From the NCBI GenBank assembly GCA_032718475.1, contig JAUCBJ010005684.1, positions 1 through 37,979 on the forward strand: a stretch of DNA of 37,979 nt, read 5' to 3'. Each line of letters begins with the position of its first letter. Positions within the stretch are counted from its first letter, which is position 1. The DNA comes from Nemertoderma westbladi. Its lineage: Eukaryota; Xenacoelomorpha; Nemertodermatida; Nemertodermatidae. Positions 13,201 through 28,200 of this stretch are shown piece by piece. A program made the position numbers and the translations under genes. Under the pieces are notes generated by a model. The model saw only the letters and a program-made list of their open reading frames with translations, had not been told where the DNA came from and did no database searches.

Positions 13201-16200
13201 TAAAAAAAATCAGTTTTAAACATTTTAAATACATACTATTACCAGCTAGTAAATAATTCACAAACGTCATAAAAACACCATAGCTACCATAAAAATATGA
13301 AATATATAAATATATAATATATAAAATAAAAAAATAATGTTAACAAAAAAAAGTAAAATTTTTTTATTTTCAAAAAAATACTAGCTAGTAAAAAAAACAC
13401 TAGCTACCATATAATAATATATATTAAGGTTCTAGAACATTCACCATTATATAGTACCAATTAAATTTGGTCCCGGACAATTCGGTCCCTTTAATATACA
13501 TGTTTTGGGACTGAATTGTCCTAGTCAGTAACCGGACAATTCGGTCCCGGACAATTCGGTTGTAAAACACAAAATTAATGGGACCGAATTGTCCGGGACC
13601 GAATTGTCCGAGACCGAATTGTCCGGACCGAATTGTCCTAGTCAGTATCCGGACAATTCGGTCTCGGACAATTCGGTCCTAAAACACAAAATTAATGGGA
13701 CCGAATTGTCCGGGACCAAATTGTCTGGGACCGAATTGTCTGGACCGAATTGTCCTGGACCGAATTGTCCGGGACCGAATTGTCCGGACCGAATTGTTCT
13801 GGACCGATTTGTCCTGGACCGAATTATCCGGGACCGAATTGTCCGGACCGAATTGTCCTGGACCGAATTGTCCTGCTTCCGCTTCCTTCATGTCAGATTA
13901 ACCAACCAGACCCCATACAGGTCGTTTTGCGCGGGAATGTCTGAACCTTGAAGGCGATTATCTCAGAATGACATTTTTTCGCACGAAAAATGCTCCTCCG
14001 CAGCCATTTCTAAACCGCTTTTTGCAATTATTGCTTTATGAAAGGTAATTTCATAAGCTTCAATGAATTTCGCGCACTTTTCTTAATTTAATAATATTTC
14101 CCCATGTTTTTAATTAAAATTTACAAAAAAACATGGGATTTTTCAATTTTTCAAAAATTTTGATTTTTTTTACAAAATTGCCAATTATCAGATATGAAAA
14201 ACGAAAATTAAAATAGTGCGTGAAAAATATCAGGAAGATAAACATGCTGGTTCCAAAAAATGTGGTATCAGAGAATAAAAATAGAAAATGACGGAGGAGT
14301 AGTATTTTTAGTGAAATCTTTAAAATCTGACGCAGGCCGCTAGGGGGCGCAAAAAATTTTTTTTCAAATTTTTTATGTACCGGTACCTTTGATGATTCCC
14401 TTTTCGATGGTATATCATTTTCTTTGCATTTTTCAACCACATTGAATAAGAAGACGACCCCCCCCCCCCCCCCCCCTTAAACTTTATTAGTGATAATTGA
14501 TATATTTTAGGGATAATTAATATATTTAGTGAAACCATATATTATTTTATTTATTTATTATATTTATTTATATTATATTAAAAATTGAAAAGATATAATC
14601 CCAACTAAAGTTTTTATTTGTGTTCTTAGAGTTGGAAACTAATAAATTTATCTATTAATAATTTATTTATATATGTTGTGATGATTGATTTATGTATTCC
14701 TTTGAGTAATTTTGTACTTTGCACATTTATATATGTTGTAAAATGTAACATGTTGTTATTCTAGTTTGTGGTTACGGTGACTGGACGGCTCAGGGTGGTT
14801 GCAGCCAAACCTGCGGAGGCGGATTACAAAATTATACCAGACCGGTAACAAACAACCCAACGGGACTCGTGTGCGATGAAACACTCAAGCGGGAAGAATG
14901 CAACGTAAATGATTGCCCAAGTATGTGAACTAAATAATTAATTAGCGGCCAACCGAGTGGGCTTCGTGCGCCGTACTTTCTGTGTGAAATTAGTATATTA
15001 GTGTTACAATAAGTTATTAGGTTATAATAATTTATGTGTGCTGTAATTACGTTTTATAAAATGTATGTAATGTACTGGACCGTATATGTGAATAGGTTAT
15101 ATATAATTATGTACATCTTTATTGTAGGTTCTCGGTAAATTTTTAAGTAGAATAATTAATTACATATTATGGGTTAGCATAGGGTAACTAGTGACGGGCC
15201 TGGTGGCCAGATAAGGAACCTACCTTTTTTTTTCATGAAAACAGTAAACTGTAAGGAGTGATTTTTTACATTTCAAACAATAATGTTAGCCTAAATAAAA
15301 CATTTATTATTATAAATACCGAGATGTAAAATGTTTTACAAATATCGGAGGTGTAGAAATCTTAAATCCGAACTTATTTATGAAAACGAGTATTTTGCTG
15401 GTAAATATTATAAGTTTAAATTTACTGGGCTGGTGTTTTACAACACCAAAACTTTGGAAATCATATAATCATTGGGCTACTATAAATGGCAGTTTTAGGC
15501 CTGTATGTAGACACAACATGAAACACAAGTAACAAGCCCTTTTCAGATTGAACCTAGGAGTTTATATTGAATTATACCATGATATGCTTTCACCTCTATA
15601 TATTTTCTGGGGCTCTGATTAAAATGTAATAATACTGAACATTTCAACCTCTAACTTATTGCAAGTCGTATTCTTTGGCATAACATGATGGTGCTAGCAC
15701 CAAAATTTGCACCCCCCTCAGGAGAATACAAGTTTGAGATGTCCACTGCCATTATTATTTATATCAACGCGCTGCCGAACAACGTCTACAACGTCTACAA
15801 ACAACGTTAAACAAACATAATGATAAAATGAATTTGATCATTTTCATAAATTTTAAAAATTTGGTGCTTGTACGAAATTTTACAACCACCGACGATACCT
15901 ACAACCGTTTCAGATGTTTAGCGCCAACTTTTATTCCTTCAATTGAATTGCAGAAACAAAGCATCAATGTATAAAATTTTTGGATTTTCAAAATTTGGTG
16001 ATAGAAGCAAAATTCGACATCTGTCGAAAAAAACAAGTTTGAAATTTGTAACACATTTTATATGTATCAATCGTACATCGAATTGCGAATTTTACCTGAG
16101 AAATAGAGATGGTACAAATTATGTTTCAGAGGTATAATCCCCCCCCCCCCCCCCCCCCCCACGGGGTTTGTAGATTAAGGCGGGAGGTGGGGGGGGGGGG

Positions 16201-19200
16201 GGTGGTAGCACCCCCCCTATTTTGGAAATTGACAAAAACGTTTTTTTTAATTCTATCATGTGCCGAATTTAATGGAGATCTCAAATCTGCAAGCAATTTT
16301 CTCATATCTTTCCTCAAACACAAGTTATTAACCAAAACGTAAGAGCTAGTCTGAGTTTTGAAAAACCTTCAAGCAGCACTATATTTTACAATTGTACGGG
16401 GCCCTTTTCATAAAAAGGCTCTCACGGTACAGATATGAATAAAATTGCTAAAACGTTGTTTTACTAGTTATCTGTTTAGCATGCATGAAAAATTGCGTTG
16501 AATTTCATTCATTTTTGACAAAGTTATTGTTGAACATAGAAAAATAGTATATCTAAAATAGCGGGAAGGTTTGAATTGTTCCTTAAACACCCATATCTCA
16601 GAATGACGTTTTTTCATGAAAAAGGCTATTTCTCCACCAATTTTAACTGAAATGAGTTGAAATTTGGTACACCTGTTAAGATTACCCTTCTCCATACTTC
16701 TTCTGAACAAATTTGGTTGGAAATGCCCTGGAGCCTTTTTATATGAAAAGGCCAAAAAAGCCCTTTTTTGGGGCCTTTTTGTTCTAAAAAGGCTCCAGAG
16801 CATTTGAGGCAAAATTTGTTCAGAAGAATTGGATGCAGCGGTTCTTCTGAACTATTCCAAATTTCGACAAATTTCAACAAATATTGGTGGAGAAATAGCC
16901 CTTGCGCAAAAAGACTTTTGGCCATTACGAGCCATTTTGGGGCCAATTTTAAAAATATTTGGTTTGGTTATTCTCACACAGTCCAGACGATGTTTAGTAG
17001 CACAAAAAATAATTTTCACCCAATTATATGGTCCAGAGACACAAAAATGTGAGGTTCAATTTGGGGGTGCGCCCCCCCTTAAAGAGAAATTGTACATTAG
17101 GTCTGCGTTATTGGTCTGCGTAATTTTTAAGTTCAATTTTGATTAAAAAATTACTAGCTTAGGTTTGGGATATTAGAATGAATTTTCTTAAAAGCCTTAA
17201 ACAAACAATCAACTTGATTGGTCTGCAGGTAACTGTGGTAAAAATTTGGATTTACCGCTGAACGAAACATACAGTTATAACGACGCTACTGACTCCTACA
17301 CCACCTCACTCAGAGCCAATGGAGGCCAAGCCAATCTGCCATACAACCCGTTCCTGGATGCACCCAGCAATACCAAGGGCTCCTCCCGGTTTAGTAACGG
17401 CTACATTGTGGTCCATCATCTACCCGACGAAATTACTTCGAATTCCTTCGCTATCACTGTGTGGATCAAAATCAACGTGGATTTCGGCCCAATCTTTGAG
17501 TTTGGATCGGAGAACGGCGCCACAGTAGGGTCCTTGATGTGGGTCTACAACGAAGCAACGTCCCTATTCTACCAACCGAACGTGATTGGCGTACCTCCAA
17601 AGAACCTCGCCAACTCGCTGACTAGGCAGAAATGGTACATGGTTGGATTAGTTGTGGACGCTGCAGCCCAAGAAACGACGTTGTATGCCCGACACGGCGA
17701 GACGCACACCCTGGTCTGGGCGAAGTACCAAACCGCCAACACCCAGAGATCGATTCACGACAAGGACCAACCGTTACTTATTGGGAAGCAGCATGGTTCC
17801 AATGGAATCAACTTTAGAGGAACAATGGCTCACTTCCGTTACTACAGATGCACCTTGCCAATCGGGGTCTTAGATGATATCTATGAAGAATTTATGGGAG
17901 GTGAGTTTTATTACATGTAGGCAATACATGCACAGCTCATTTATATAGTTCGTTAGATAATTTTACATATCAAGATTTATTATTCTTTCGCACATCTCTA
18001 ACTGGACCTTATGCTACATTGACAATGTTTCGTTAGTGAGTCCCCCAAATTCGACACTTGAATAGAGCAGCCTCTGCATTGCAGGACATTGCTGACGAGG
18101 TGCGAACCATCCCATATACGCTCTTATGCTTTGGTGGCCTCATGGAGAGAATATTCAGACGCGAGAGATTGGACAGCCAATGATTTTCTTAACACGCATC
18201 TTTAAAGGCACTGGACCTTGAAGATGGGGATATCACGCGAAAGTCATGGTGATATGGAGTTGTGGCTGAGAAATGTTTTTCGATTCTTGTGATTCACTTT
18301 CAGACATTTTGTCCTCTTAATATGAAACCCCTGGTCTACACTTTACAAACTTTTTGTACTTTTATTTACTAATAATATTTTTACAGTTTTTGTAATTTCA
18401 AATACGCTCTGAAATATATATGGGCTGTACCACTGGCCTGGATTAAATAATTAAATAAATAAAATAAATACGCTTGCGTTGAAGATGGACAAATGAACAT
18501 GACTCTCTCCAAGGGAGAATTTTCATAAGAGCTGATTACTAGCAAAAATTAACAACTGAAACCTATGCCATAGACTCTTAACTATTGTTTTTTTAGTTAG
18601 AATAACGTGACATTGTAAGCTGCTCCTCTATCTTAATTGATATAATAATTAATGTTGCTAATCCATAGAGACTAGATTTTTATTCGTGATTCGTGATTAT
18701 CACCCCCCCCCCCCCCCCCCGTAAAGACAGCTTCGTTATAACATATGAGCTACCCTACATAAAGACAGCTTCGTTATAACGTATGAGCTACCCTACATAG
18801 AGACCGCTTCGTTATAACGTATGAGCTACCCTACATAGAGACAGCTTCGTTATAACGTATGAGCTACCCTACATAGAGACAGCTTCGTTATAACGTATGA
18901 GCTACCCTACATAGAGACAGCTTCGTTATAACGTATGAGCTACCCTACATAAAGACAGCTTCGTTATAACGTATGAGCTACCCTACATAGAGACAGCTTC
19001 GTTATAACGTATGAGCTACCCTACATAAAGACAGCTTCGTTATAACGTATGAGCTACCCTACATAGAGACAGCTTCGTTATAACGTATGAGCTACCCTAC
19101 ATAAAGACAGCTTCGTTATAACGTATGAGCTACCCTACATAGAGACAGCTTCGTTATAACGTATGAGCTACCCTACATAAAGACAGCTTCGTTATAACGT

Positions 19201-22200
19201 ATGAGCTACCCTACATAGAGACAGCTTCGTTATAACGTATGAGCTACCCTACATAGAGACAGCTTCGTTATAACGTATGAGCTACCCTACATAGAGACAG
19301 CTTCGTTATAACGTATGAGCTACCCTACATAAAGACAGCTTCGTTATAACGTATGAGCTACCCTACATAGAGACAGCTTCGTTATAACGTATGAGCTACC
19401 CTACATAAAGACAGCTTCGTTATAACGTATGAGCTACCCTACATAGAGACAGCTTCGTTATAACGTATGAGCTACCCTACATAAAGACAGCTTCGTTATA
19501 ACGTATGAGCTACCCTACATAGAGACAGCTTCGTTATAACGTATGAGCTACCCTACATAAAGACAGCTTCGTTATAACGTATGAGCTACCCTACATAGAG
19601 ACAGCTTCGTTATAACGTATGAGCTACCCTACATAGAGACAGCTTCGTTATAACGTATGAGCTACCCTACATAGAGACAGCTTCGTTATAACGTATGAGC
19701 TACCCTACATAGAGACAGCTTCGTTATAACGTATGAGCTACCCTACATAAAGACAGCTTCGTTATAACGTATGAGCTACCCTACATAGAGACAGCTTCGT
19801 TATAACGTATGAGCTACCCTACATAAAGACAGCTTCGTTATAACGTATGAGCTACCCTACATAGAGACAGCTTCGTTATAACGTATGAGCTACCCTACAT
19901 AAAGACAGCTTCGTTATAACGTATGAGCTACCCTACATAAAGACAGCTTCGTTATAACGTATGAGCTACCCTACATAAAGACAGCTTCGTTATAACGTAT
20001 GAGCTACCCTACATAGAGACAGCTTCGTTATAACGTATGAGCTACCCTACATAAAGACAGCTTCGTTATAACGTATGAGCTACCCTACATAAAGACAGCT
20101 TCGTTATAACGTATGAGCTACCCTACATAAAGACAGCTTCGTTATAACGTATGAGCTACCCTACATAAAGACAGCTTCGTTATAACGTATGAGCTACCCT
20201 ACATAAAGACAGCTTCGTTATAACGTATGAGCTACCCTACATAGAGACAGCTTCGTTATAACGTATGAGCTACCCTACATAAAGACAGCTTCGTTATAAC
20301 GTATGAGCTACCCTACATAAAGACAGCTTCGTTATAACGTATGAGCTACCCTACATAAAGACAGCTTCGTTATAACGTATGAGCTACCCTACATAAAGAC
20401 AGCTTCGTTATAACGTATGAGCTACCCTACATAAAGACAGCTTCGTTATAACGTATGAGCTACCCTACATAGAGACAGCTTCGTTATAACGTATGAGCTA
20501 CCCTACATAAAGACAGCTTCGTTATAACGTATGAGCTACCCTACATAGAGACAGCTTCGTTATAACGTATGAGCTACCCTACATAAAGACAGCTTCGTTA
20601 TAACGTATGAGCTACCCTACATAAAGACAGCTTCGTTATAACGTATGAGCTACCCTACATAGAGACAGCTTCGTTATAACGTATGAGCTACCCTACATAG
20701 AGACAGCTTCGTTATAACGTATGAGCTACCCTACATAGAGACAGCTTCGTTATAACGTATGAGCTACCCTACATAGAGACAGCTTCGTTATAACGTATGA
20801 GCTACCCTACATAGAGACAGCTTCGTTATAACGTATGAGCTACCCTACATAGAGACAGCTTCGTTATAACGTATGAGCTACCCTACATAAAGACAGCTTC
20901 GTTATAACGTATGAGCTACCCTACATAGAGACAGCTTCGTTATAACGTATGAGCTACCCTACATAAAGACAGCTTCGTTATAACGTATGAGCTACCCTAC
21001 ATAGAGACAGCTTCGTTATAACGTATGAGCTACCCTACATAGAGACAGCTTCGTTATAACGTATGAGCTACCCTACATAAAGACAGCTTCGTTATAACGT
21101 ATGAGCTACCCTACATAAAGACAGCTTCGTTATAACGTATGAGCTACCCTACATAAAGACAGCTTCGTTATAACGTATGAGCTACCCTACATAGAGACAG
21201 CTTCGTTATAACGTATGAGCTACCCTACATAGAGACAGCTTCGTTATAACGTATGAGCTACCCTACATAAAGACAGCTTCGTTATAACGTATGAGCTACC
21301 CTACATAGAGACAGCTTCGTTATAACGTATGAGCTACCCTACATAAGACAGCTTCGTTATAACGTATGAGCTACCCTACATAAAGACAGCTTCGTTATAA
21401 CGTATGAGCTACCCTACATAAAGACAGCTTCGTTATAACGTATGAGCTACCCTACATAAAGACAGCTTCGTTATAACGTATGAGCTACCCTACATAGAGA
21501 CAGCTTCGTTATAACGTATGAGCTACCCTACATAAAGACAGCTTCGTTATAACGTATGAGCTACCCTACATAAAGACAGCTTCGTTATAACGTATGAGCT
21601 ACCCTACATAAAGACAGCTTCGTTATAACGTATGAGCTACCCTACATAAAGACAGCTTCGTTATAACGTATGAGCTACCCTACATAAAGACAGCTTCGTT
21701 ATAACGTATGAGCTACCCTACATAGAGACAGCTTCGTTATAACGTATGAGCTACCCTACATAAAGACAGCTTCGTTATAACGTATGAGCTACCCTACATA
21801 AAGACAGCTTCGTTATAACGTATGAGCTACCCTACATAGAGACAGCTTCGTTATAACGTATGAGCTACCCTACATAGAGACAGCTTCGTTATAACGTATG
21901 AGCTACCCTACATAGAGACAGCTTCGTTATAACGTATGAGCTACCCTACATAAAGACAGCTTCGTTATAACGTATGAGCTACCCTACATAGAGACAGCTT
22001 CGTTATAACGTATGAGCTACCCTACATAAAGACAGCTTCGTTATAACGTATGAGCTACCCTACATAAAGACAGCTTCGTTATAACGTATGAGCTACCCTA
22101 CATAAAGACAGCTTCGTTATAACGTATGAGCTACCCTACATAAAGACAGCTTCGTTATAACGTATGAGCTACCCTACATAGAGACAGCTTCGTTATAACG

Positions 22201-25200
22201 TATGAGCTACCCTACATAGAGACAGCTTCGTTATAACGTATGAGCTACCCTACATAGAGACAGCTTCGTTATAACGTATGAGCTACCCTACATAAAGACA
22301 GCTTCGTTATAACGTATGAGCTACCCTACATAGAGACAGCTTCGTTATAACGTATGAGCTACCCTACATAAAGACAGCTTCGTTATAACGTATGAGCTAC
22401 CCTACATAGAGACAGCTTCGTTATAACGTATGAGCTACCCTACATAAAGACAGCTTCGTTATAACGTATGAGCTACCCTACATAAAGACAGCTTCGTTAT
22501 AACGTATGAGCTACCCTACATAGAGACAGCTTCGTTATAACGTATGAGCTACCCTACATAAAGACAGCTTCGTTATAACGTATGAGCTACCCTACATAAA
22601 GACAGCTTCGTTATAACGTATGAGCTACCCTACATAAAGACAGCTTCGTTATAACGTATGAGCTACCCTACATAGAGACAGCTTCGTTATAACGTATGAG
22701 CTACCCTACATAAAGACAGCTTCGTTATAACGTATGAGCTACCCTACATAAAGACAGCTTCGTTATAACGTATGAGCTACCCTACATAAAGACAGCTTCG
22801 TTATAACGTATGAGCTACCCTACATAAAGACAGCTTCGTTATAACGTATGAGCTACCCTACATAAAGACAGCTTCGTTATAACGTATGAGCTACCCTACA
22901 TAGAGACAGCTTCGTTATAACGTATGAGCTACCCTACATAAGACAGCTTCGTTATAACGTATGAGCTACCCTACATAAAGACAGCTTCGTTATAACGTAT
23001 GAGCTACCCTACATAGAGACAGCTTCGTTATAACGTATGAGCTACCCTACATAAAGACAGCTTCGTTATAACGTATGAGCTACCCTACATAAAGACAGCT
23101 TCGTTATAACGTATGAGCTACCCTACATAAAGACAGCTTCGTTATAACGTATGAGCTACCCTATATAAAGACAGCTTCGTTATAACGTATGAGCTACCCT
23201 ACATAGAGACAGCTTCGTTATAACGTATGAGCTACCCTACATAAAGACAGCTTCGTTATAACGTATGAGCTACCCTACATAAAGACAGCTTCGTTATAAC
23301 GTATGAGCTACCCTACATAAAGACAGCTTCGTTATAACGTATGAGCTACCCTACATAAAGACAGCTTCGTTATAACGTATGAGCTACCCTACATAGAGAC
23401 AGCTTCGTTATAACGTATGAGCTACCCTACATAAAGACAGCTTCGTTATAACGTATGAGCTACCCTACATAAAGACAGCTTCGTTATAACGTATGAGCTA
23501 CCCTACATAAAGACAGCTTCGTTATAACGTATGAGCTACCCTACATAAAGACAGCTTCGTTATAACGTATGAGCTACCCTACATAGAGACAGCTTCGTTA
23601 TAACGTATGAGCTACCCTACATAAAGACAGCTTCGTTATAACGTATGAGCTACCCTACATAAAGACAGCTTCGTTATAACGTATGAGCTACCCTACATAA
23701 AGACAGCTTCGTTATAACGTATGAGCTACCCTACATAAAGACAGCTTCGTTATAACGTATGAGCTACCCTACATAAAGACAGCTTCGTTATAACGTATGA
23801 GCTACCCTACATAGAGACAGCTTCGTTATAACGTATGAGCTACCCTACATAAAGACAGCTTCGTTATAACGTATGAGCTACCCTACATAGAGACAGCTTC
23901 GTTATAACGTATGAGCTACCCTACATAAAGACAGCTTCGTTATAACGTATGAGCTACCCTACATAAAGACAGCTTCGTTATAACGTATGAGCTACCCTAC
24001 ATAGAGACAGCTTCGTTATAACGTATGAGCTACCCTACATAGAGACAGCTTCGTTATAACGTATGAGCTACCCTACATAGAGACAGCTTCGTTATAACGT
24101 ATGAGCTACCCTACATAGAGACAGCTTCGTTATAACGTATGAGCTACCCTACATAGAGACAGCTTCGTTATAACGTATGAGCTACCCTACATAGAGACAG
24201 CTTCGTTATAACGTATGAGCTACCCTACATAAAGACAGCTTCGTTATAACGTATGAGCTACCCTACATAGAGACAGCTTCGTTATAACGTATGAGCTACC
24301 CTACATAAAGACAGCTTCGTTATAACGTATGAGCTACCCTACATAGAGACAGCTTCGTTATAACGTATGAGCTACCCTACATAGAGACAGCTTCGTTATA
24401 ACGTATGAGCTACCCTACATAAAGACAGCTTCGTTATAACGTATGAGCTACCCTACATAAAGACAGCTTCGTTATAACGTATGAGCTACCCTACATAAAG
24501 ACAGCTTCGTTATAACGTATGAGCTACCCTACATAGAGACAGCTTCGTTATAACGTATGAGCTACCCTACATAGAGACAGCTTCGTTATAACGTATGAGC
24601 TACCCTACATAAAGACAGCTTCGTTATAACGTATGAGCTACCCTACATAGAGACAGCTTCGTTATAACGTATGAGCTACCCTACATAATGACAGCTTCGT
24701 TATAACGTATGAGCTACCCTACATAAAGACAGCTTCGTTATAACGTATGAGCTACCCTACATAAAGACAGCTTCGTTATAACGTATGAGCTACCCTACAT
24801 AGAGACAGCTTCGTTATAACGTATGAGCTACCCTACATAGAGACAGCTTCGTTATAACGTATGAGCTACCCTACATAAAGACAGCTTCGTTATAACGTAT
24901 GAGCTACCCTACATAAAGACAGCTTCGTTATAACGTATGAGCTACCCTACATAAAGACAGCTTCGTTATAACGTATGAGCTACCCTACATAAAGACAGCT
25001 TCGTTATAACGTATGAGCTACCCTACATAAAGACAGCTTCGTTATAACGTATGAGCTACCCTACATAGAGACAGCTTCGTTATAACGTATGAGCTACCCT
25101 ACATAAAGACAGCTTCGTTATAACGTATGAGCTACCCTACATAAAGACAGCTTCGTTATAACGTATGAGCTACCCTACATAGAGACAGCTTCGTTATAAC

Positions 25201-28200
25201 GTATGAGCTACCCTACATAAAGACAGCTTCGTTATAACGTATGAGCTACCCTACATAAAGACAGCTTCGTTATAACGTATGAGCTACCCTACATAGAGAC
25301 AGCTTCGTTATAACGTATGAGCTACCCTACATAAAGACAGCTTCGTTATAACGTATGAGCTACCCTACATAAAGACAGCTTCGTTATAACGTATGAGCTA
25401 CCCTACATAAAGACAGCTTCGTTATAACGTATGAGCTACCCTACATAGAGACAGCTTCGTTATAACGTATGAGCTACCCTACATAGAGACAGCTTCGTTA
25501 TAACGTATGAGCTACCCTACATAGAGACAGCTTCGTTATAACGTATGATCTACCCTACATAGAGACAGCTTCGTTATAACGTATGAGCTACCCTACATAG
25601 AGACAGCTTCGTTATAACGTATGAGCTACCCTACATAAAGACAGCTTCGTTATAACGTATGAGCTACCCTACATAGAGACAGCTTCGTTGTAACGTATGA
25701 GCTACCCTACATAGAGACAGCTTCGTTATAACGTATGAGCTACCCTACATAAAGACAGCTTCGTTATAACGTATGAGCTACCCTACATAAAGACAGCTTC
25801 GTTATAACGTATGAGCTACCCTACATAAAGACAGCTTCGTTATAACGTATGAGCTACCCTACATAGAGACAGCTTCGTTATAACGTATGAGCTACCCTAC
25901 ATAGAGACAGCTTCGTTATAACGTATGAGCTACCCTATATAAAGACAGCTTCGTTATAACGTATGAGCTACCCTACATAGAGACAGCTTCGTTATAACGT
26001 ATGAGCTACCCTACATAATGACAGCTTCGTTATAACGTATGAGCTACCCTACATAAAGACAGCTTCGTTATAACGTATGAGCTACCCTACATAAAGACAG
26101 CTTCGTTATAACGTATGAGCTACCCTACATAGAGATAGCTTCGTTGTAACGTATGATCTACCCTACATAGAGACAGATTCGTTATAACGTATGAGCTACC
26201 CTATATAAAGACAGCTTCGTTATAACGTATGAGCTACCCTACATAAAGACAGCTTCGTTATAACGTATGAGCTACCCTACATAAAGACAGCTTCGTTATA
26301 ACGTATGAGCTACCCTACATAAAGACAGCTTCGTTATAACGTATGAGCTACCCTACATAAAGACAGCTTCGTTATAACGTATGAGCTACCCTACATAGAG
26401 ACAGCTTCGTTATAACGTATGAGCTACCCTACATAAAGACAGCTTCGTTATAACGTATGAGCTACCCTACATAAAGACAGCTTCGTTATAACGTATGAGT
26501 TACCCTATATAGAGATAGCTTCGTTATAACGTATGAGCTACCCTACATAGAGACAGCTTCGTTATAACGTATGAGCTACCCTACATAGAGACAGCTTCGT
26601 TATAACGTATGAGCTACCCTATATAAAGACAGCTTCGTTATAACGTATGAGCTACCCTACATAGAGACAGCTTCGTTATAACGTATGAGCTACCCTACAT
26701 AAAGACAGCTTCGTTATAACGTATGAGCTACCCTACATAAAGACAGCTTCGTTATAACGTATGAGCTACCCTACATAAAGACAGCTTCGTTATAACGTAT
26801 GAGCTACCCTACATAAAGACAGCTTCGTTATAACGTATGAGCTACCCTACATAGAGACAGCTTCGTTATAACGTATGAGCTACCCTACATAGAGACAGCT
26901 TCGTTATAACGTATGATCTACCCTACATAGAGACAGATTCGTTATAACGTATGAGCTACCCTACATAAAGACAGCTTCGTTATAACGTATGAGCCACCCT
27001 ACATAGAGACAGCTTCGTTATAACGTATGAGCTACCCTACATAAAGACAGCTTCGTTATAACGTATGAGCTACCCTACATAGAGACAGATTCGTTATAAC
27101 GTATGAGCTACCCTACATAAAGACAGCTTCGTTATAACGTATGAGCTACCCTACATAAAGACAGCTTCGTTATAACGTATGAGCTACCCTACATAGAGAC
27201 AGCTTCGTTATAACGTATGAGCTACCCTACGTAAAGACAGCTTCGTTATAACGTATGAGCTACCCTACATAAAGACAGCTTCGTTATAACGTATGAGCTA
27301 CCCTACATAAAGACAGCTTCGTTATAACGTATGAGCTACCCTACATAGAGACTGCTTCGTTATAACGTACGAGCTACCCTACATAAAGACAGCTTCGTTA
27401 TAACGTATGAGCTACCCTACATAAAGACAGCTTCGTTATAACGTATGAGCTACCCTACATAAAGATAGCTTCGTTATAACGTATGAGCTACCCTACATAA
27501 TGACAGCTTCGTTATAACGTATGAGCTACCCTACATAATGACAGCTTCGTTATAACGTATGAGCTACCCTACATAAAGATAGCTTCGTTATAACGTATGA
27601 GCTACCCTACATAATGACAGCTTCGTTATAACGTATGAGCTACCCTACATAAAGATAGCTTCGTTATAACGTATGAGCTACCCTACATAGAGACAGCTTC
27701 GTTATAACGTATGAGCTACCCTACATAAAGACAGCTTCGTTATAACGTATGAGCTACCCTACATAAAGACAGCTTCGTTATAACGTATGAGCTACCCTAC
27801 ATAAAGACAGCTTCGTTATAACGTATGAGCTACCCTATATAAAGACAGCTTCGTTATAACGTATGAGCTACCCTACATAGAGACAGCTTCGTTATAACGT
27901 ATGAGCTACCCTACATAAAGACAGCTTCGTTATAACGTATGAGCTACCCTACATAAAGACAGCTTCGTTATAACGTATGAGCTACCCTACATAAAGACAG
28001 CTTCGTTATAACGTATGAGCTACCCTACATAAAGACAGCTTCGTTATAACGTATGAGCTACCCTACATAAAGACAGCTTCGTTATAACGTATGAGCTACC
28101 CTACATAAAGACAGCTTCGTTATAACGTATGAGCTACCCTACATAAAGACAGCTTCGTTATAACGTATGAGCTACCCTACATAGAGACAGCTTCGTTATA

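Noticed and set aside
16468-17146. Overlapping ORFs of about 100 residues on both strands
   Set aside because: By-products of the long palindrome; no codon or domain signal.
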